Shown here piece by piece: positions 24,610-24,978 of a DNA stretch of 24,978 nt. The stretch is taken from contig JAFLKA010000410.1 of NCBI GenBank assembly GCA_022712735.1, positions 1-24,978 of the forward strand. Direction: 5' to 3'. Position 1 is the stretch's first letter. Each line of letters begins with the position of its first letter. The position numbers and the translations under genes were made by a program. The stretch comes from Marinosulfonomonas sp. (GTDB lineage: Bacteria > Pseudomonadota > Alphaproteobacteria > Rhodobacterales > Rhodobacteraceae). Below the pieces are notes generated by a model. It made no database searches, was not told the DNA's origin, and saw nothing but the letters and a program-made list of their open reading frames with translations.

Positions 24610-24978
24610 TTAACTGTAAATTTGTTCGCCCAAAGATTTCAAAATCATCTTTGCAGCCCAACGAGACTTGTTGTTTAGCTGCCGTTGCCAAGCGTTTTGT
24701 GAGGGGGCCCAACGAAAAGCATTCTGTTTGAGTATTGCCCGCACTTCTGCGCTTGGCTTACCTTCAAAGACAATTTGCAAACGGTTTTCATCTACATTTT
24801 CGACGACTTCGCAAACACCGTCAAAGGAGAATCGCTTGCTGGCAGCCTCGCTTTGTTTCTCAAGCTCTGCAATCCGCAATTTTAGCCGTTTAATGGCAGC
24901 GTTGTTGTTGGTTAGTTTATAGCTCGGAAATCCATAGAAACGGCCATATTCGGGCGTGATAAGCATCCGCGCGGCCTT
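24610..24978 (-). CDS. Plasmid accessory protein, C-terminal part (5' end outside window)
   Basis: The frame is open to the right edge (residues KAAR precede the first visible Met at 24966), so the true start is probably beyond the window. The visible 122 residues contain YGRFYGFPSYKLTNNNAAIK, then a helix RLKLRIAELEKQSEAASKR, and then a beta-rich tail VCEVVENVDENRLQIVFEGK, RAILKQNAFRWAPSQNAWQR and QLNNKSRWAAK. I recall this LTNNN...WAP..NAWQRQL layout as the C-terminus of accessory proteins on plasmids and phages in many bacteria, near antirestriction-type or polyvalent proteins, but I cannot name the family with confidence. A strong terminator follows. Confidence 0.8.
   Translation of the reverse strand, partial: KAARMLITPEYGRFYGFPSYKLTNNNAAIKRLKLRIAELEKQSEAASKRFSFDGVCEVVENVDENRLQIVFEGKPSAEVRAILKQNAFRWAPSQNAWQRQLNNKSRWAAKMILKSLGEQIYS

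Overview
The window is a conjugative-transfer region of an alphaproteobacterial plasmid or integrative element, most likely from Rhodobacterales or a related marine or rhizobial lineage. This rests on the VirB/VirD-type gene set, the VirD2-like relaxase, the probable rcgA/rcgR pair and moderate GC. Taxonomy is inference. No replication initiator (repABC, repA, dnaA-like) was seen, so plasmid versus ICE cannot be settled here.

Layout. (1) 1-8603, + strand: a tightly packed virB operon entered in mid virB4, then a VirB7-like lipoprotein, VirB1 lytic transglycosylase, VirB5, an unknown secreted protein, VirB6, VirB8, VirB9, VirB10 and VirB11. Several junctions are 1-4 nt overlaps, so translational coupling is likely. 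(2) 8860-13664, + strand: a three-gene cargo cassette. It holds a membrane protein with a degenerate J-like N-terminus, a small GrpE-like protein and a large divergent Hsp70. It looks like a self-contained, undescribed chaperone system. (3) 13665-13915: convergent gap with a perfect 25-bp inverted repeat. (4) 18698-13916, - strand: DNA-processing operon virD1-like, virD2, virD4. (5) 18699-19311: divergent intergenic region with a hairpin cluster (candidate oriT), followed by a 256-bp array of 32 degenerate 8-bp units in strict phase. (6) 19312-20681, + strand: a ParA-like/RHH-like pair that best fits VirC1/VirC2. (7) 23871-20709, - strand: an HTH-membrane protein and an alpha/beta hydrolase (probable rcgA/rcgR), then a secreted protein. 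Four TTTCGT hexamers exactly 10 bp apart lie upstream of rcgA. (8) 23990-24978: GC-rich hairpin-forming DNA, a small unknown gene, and the end of a minus-strand plasmid gene with a clear terminator.

How it fits together. The VirD1-like protein and VirD2 would form the relaxosome at the hairpin region. VirC1/VirC2 would act at the adjacent 8-bp array, much as VirC2 acts on overdrive next to T-DNA borders. VirD4 would hand the nicked strand to the VirB channel, and RcgA/RcgR may regulate transfer. The two strongest candidates for something new are the 8-bp phased array beside virC1/virC2 and the plasmid-borne J-like/GrpE-like/Hsp70 cassette. All functions come from reading motifs by eye; no database search was run.
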